From positions 1-8,307 of the forward strand of contig JAQWON010000072.1 in NCBI GenBank assembly GCA_029245825.1: 8,307 nt of DNA, read 5' to 3'. The translations under genes and the position numbers were made by a program. Source of the stretch: Flavobacteriaceae bacterium. GTDB lineage: Bacteria > Bacteroidota > Bacteroidia > Flavobacteriales > Flavobacteriaceae. The notes beneath the pieces are model-generated. The model worked only from the letters and a program-made list of their open reading frames with translations. It made no database searches and was not told the origin of the DNA. This document shows, in pieces, positions 7,376-8,307 of this stretch (positions are counted from its first letter, which is position 1; every line of letters begins with the position of its first letter).

Positions 7376-8125
7376 ATGAATTTTTATATAAGAAAAAAAA
7401 TATACAAACTCATTTATCTGGTCAGTAAGTATCTGCTGAAACCAGATCGGCCAATCAAATCGATCTATGGAATATACCTTACCCCATCCTTTCAAGATGT
7501 TACATTTAAATATTGCTTTAAAGGAACGTATGGAACATTTTTTAGCCACCTCTTAGAGCAGCAAAAAAAGAAATCTATTTTTATTGATATAGGAGCCAAC
7601 CAAGGGTTATATTCAATTTTAGCTGGTAAAAATCCTTGTTTTGAAAAAATAATAGCTTTTGAACCCTCACTCAAGACCGCAAAATTATTACACGAAAATC
7701 TATTGTCTAATAAGATAGAGAATTGCCAAGTCGTTGAGGCTGCAATTTCTGATAAATGTGGTGAATTTAAGTTAAGTGTCGTACGGGGTCATTCGGGAAT
7801 AAGTTCACTGAGAGAAACAAAAAACACAACTAATACCTATGAACTAATCCAAACCATAAATCATAAGCAACTCAATGAAATTGTCCCAAAACACAAAAAT
7901 TACATTGTGAAAATTGATGTTGAAGGATATGAAAATATTGTAATCAATGAAATCACAAAATGTACTTTTTTTGATAACGTAAATTATCTTTTCTGTGAAA
8001 TTGATGAAAATTGGGTTGACGTTGATCAAATTAAAAATAAATTAACAAAATTTGGTTTTACTTCATTTGAAAAAATTGGTAATAATAAAAAACATTACGA
8101 TTTGATGATTTCAAAAAAAACTTAA
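7376..8125 (+). CDS. FkbM-family SAM-dependent methyltransferase
   Basis: The 249-residue product matches the FkbM family (Methyltransf_21), which uses S-adenosylmethionine and commonly O-methylates sugars of surface polysaccharides or secondary metabolites. The SAM-binding motif is FIDIGANQGLYSI (69-81). The acidic end of the second strand is AFEP (94-97, Glu96), and the post-motif KIDVEGYE (179-186) is the most typical FkbM signature. The N-terminal 50 residues are basic and rich in aromatics, and may lie at the membrane surface. The ATG at 7376 is the first start after an in-frame stop at 7364-7366. It is the only complete plus-strand gene here and points away from the oxidoreductase. No glycosyltransferases are in view, so its acceptor cannot be named. 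One base after its stop comes the start of a broken small frame. Confidence 0.87.
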   Translation: MNFYIRKKIYKLIYLVSKYLLKPDRPIKSIYGIYLTPSFQDVTFKYCFKGTYGTFFSHLLEQQKKKSIFIDIGANQGLYSILAGKNPCFEKIIAFEPSLKTAKLLHENLLSNKIENCQVVEAAISDKCGEFKLSVVRGHSGISSLRETKNTTNTYELIQTINHKQLNEIVPKHKNYIVKIDVEGYENIVINEITKCTFFDNVNYLFCEIDENWVDVDQIKNKLTKFGFTSFEKIGNNKKHYDLMISKKT

Positions 8126-8126
8126 T

Positions 8127-8280
8127 ATGAGATTTAAAATTTGAATGTTTTAAAGATATAAGCTTAGAGTATTGCATCAAAGGAGAAGTTTATATTCTAG
8201 GACAAAATAAATGGGTTGAATTAGATCAAGAAACCTACAAAAAAGCAATAGATAATTGTTCTATGTTAACCATAGGATAA
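8127..8280 (+). pseudogene. Small frameshifted reading frame after the methyltransferase gene
   Basis: An ATG at 8127, one base after the preceding stop, opens MRFKI and then hits TGA at 8142. In another frame, 49 sense codons run from 8131 to the TAA at 8278-8280 but have no start codon. They encode a protein-like sequence with ECFKDISLEYCIKGEVYIL, then NKWVELDQETYKKAIDNCS. Removing one A from the run at 8136-8139 would join the two into a continuous protein of about 50 residues starting MRFKFECF. The tight spacing after the methyltransferase supports a real downstream gene. It could be a decayed gene, a sequencing error in the A-run, or a +1 frameshift. I do not recognise the family. Confidence 0.45.
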
Positions 8281-8307
8281 AGTTCATTATTTTTGGTCTC
8301 AAATAAA

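Noticed and set aside
7319..7674. Two minus-strand open frames of 76 and 60 codons
   Set aside because: They are antisense to the FkbM gene, one across its start; neither shows motifs or a plausible protein composition.
7844..8029. Minus-strand open frame of 61 codons
   Set aside because: It is antisense to the FkbM signature KIDVEGYE region; a shadow.

Overview
The window looks like a low-GC Bacteroidota chromosome segment, most likely Flavobacteriia or a marine relative. The evidence is a PorP/SprF-type outer-membrane protein of the type IX secretion system (T9SS), a BspA-type 25-residue-repeat surface protein, a class II xylose isomerase, start codons without strong Shine-Dalgarno sites, and promoter-like elements of the Bacteroidota type (TTG / TAnnTTTG). 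No database search was possible, so the lineage is inferred.

Layout. Almost everything is on the minus strand, so it is transcribed from high to low coordinates. (1) At 439-1 is the N-terminal part of a secreted BspA-like (DUF285) repeat protein that leaves the window. Its start overlaps by 14 bp the end of a PorP/SprF-family gene (1370-426). The two probably form a T9SS surface-protein operon. (2) A hairpin terminator at 1449-1478 separates this pair from a xylose-utilisation operon, xylB (5492-4023), xylA (4021-2708) and an MFS permease (2652-1495). This covers sugar uptake, isomerisation of xylose to xylulose, and phosphorylation to xylulose-5-phosphate. (3) Upstream of xylB lies a RetSat/CrtI-like FAD oxidoreductase (7175-5574). 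It is separated from xylB by 81 bp containing a small hairpin and two tiny upstream reading frames but no visible terminator. (4) A 200-bp divergent intergenic region separates it from a plus-strand FkbM-family methyltransferase (7376-8125). One base after that gene begins a short reading frame of about 50 codons that needs a one-base correction to be open, so it is a broken or frameshifted small gene.

The core genes are recognisable families with intact active sites. I see no CRISPR array, transposase, tRNA or rRNA, and no convincing new defence or mobile system. The points most worth a second look are the overlapping PorP/SprF and BspA-like pair, the frameshifted small gene after the methyltransferase, the unexplained oxidoreductase beside the xylose genes, and the xylB leader.
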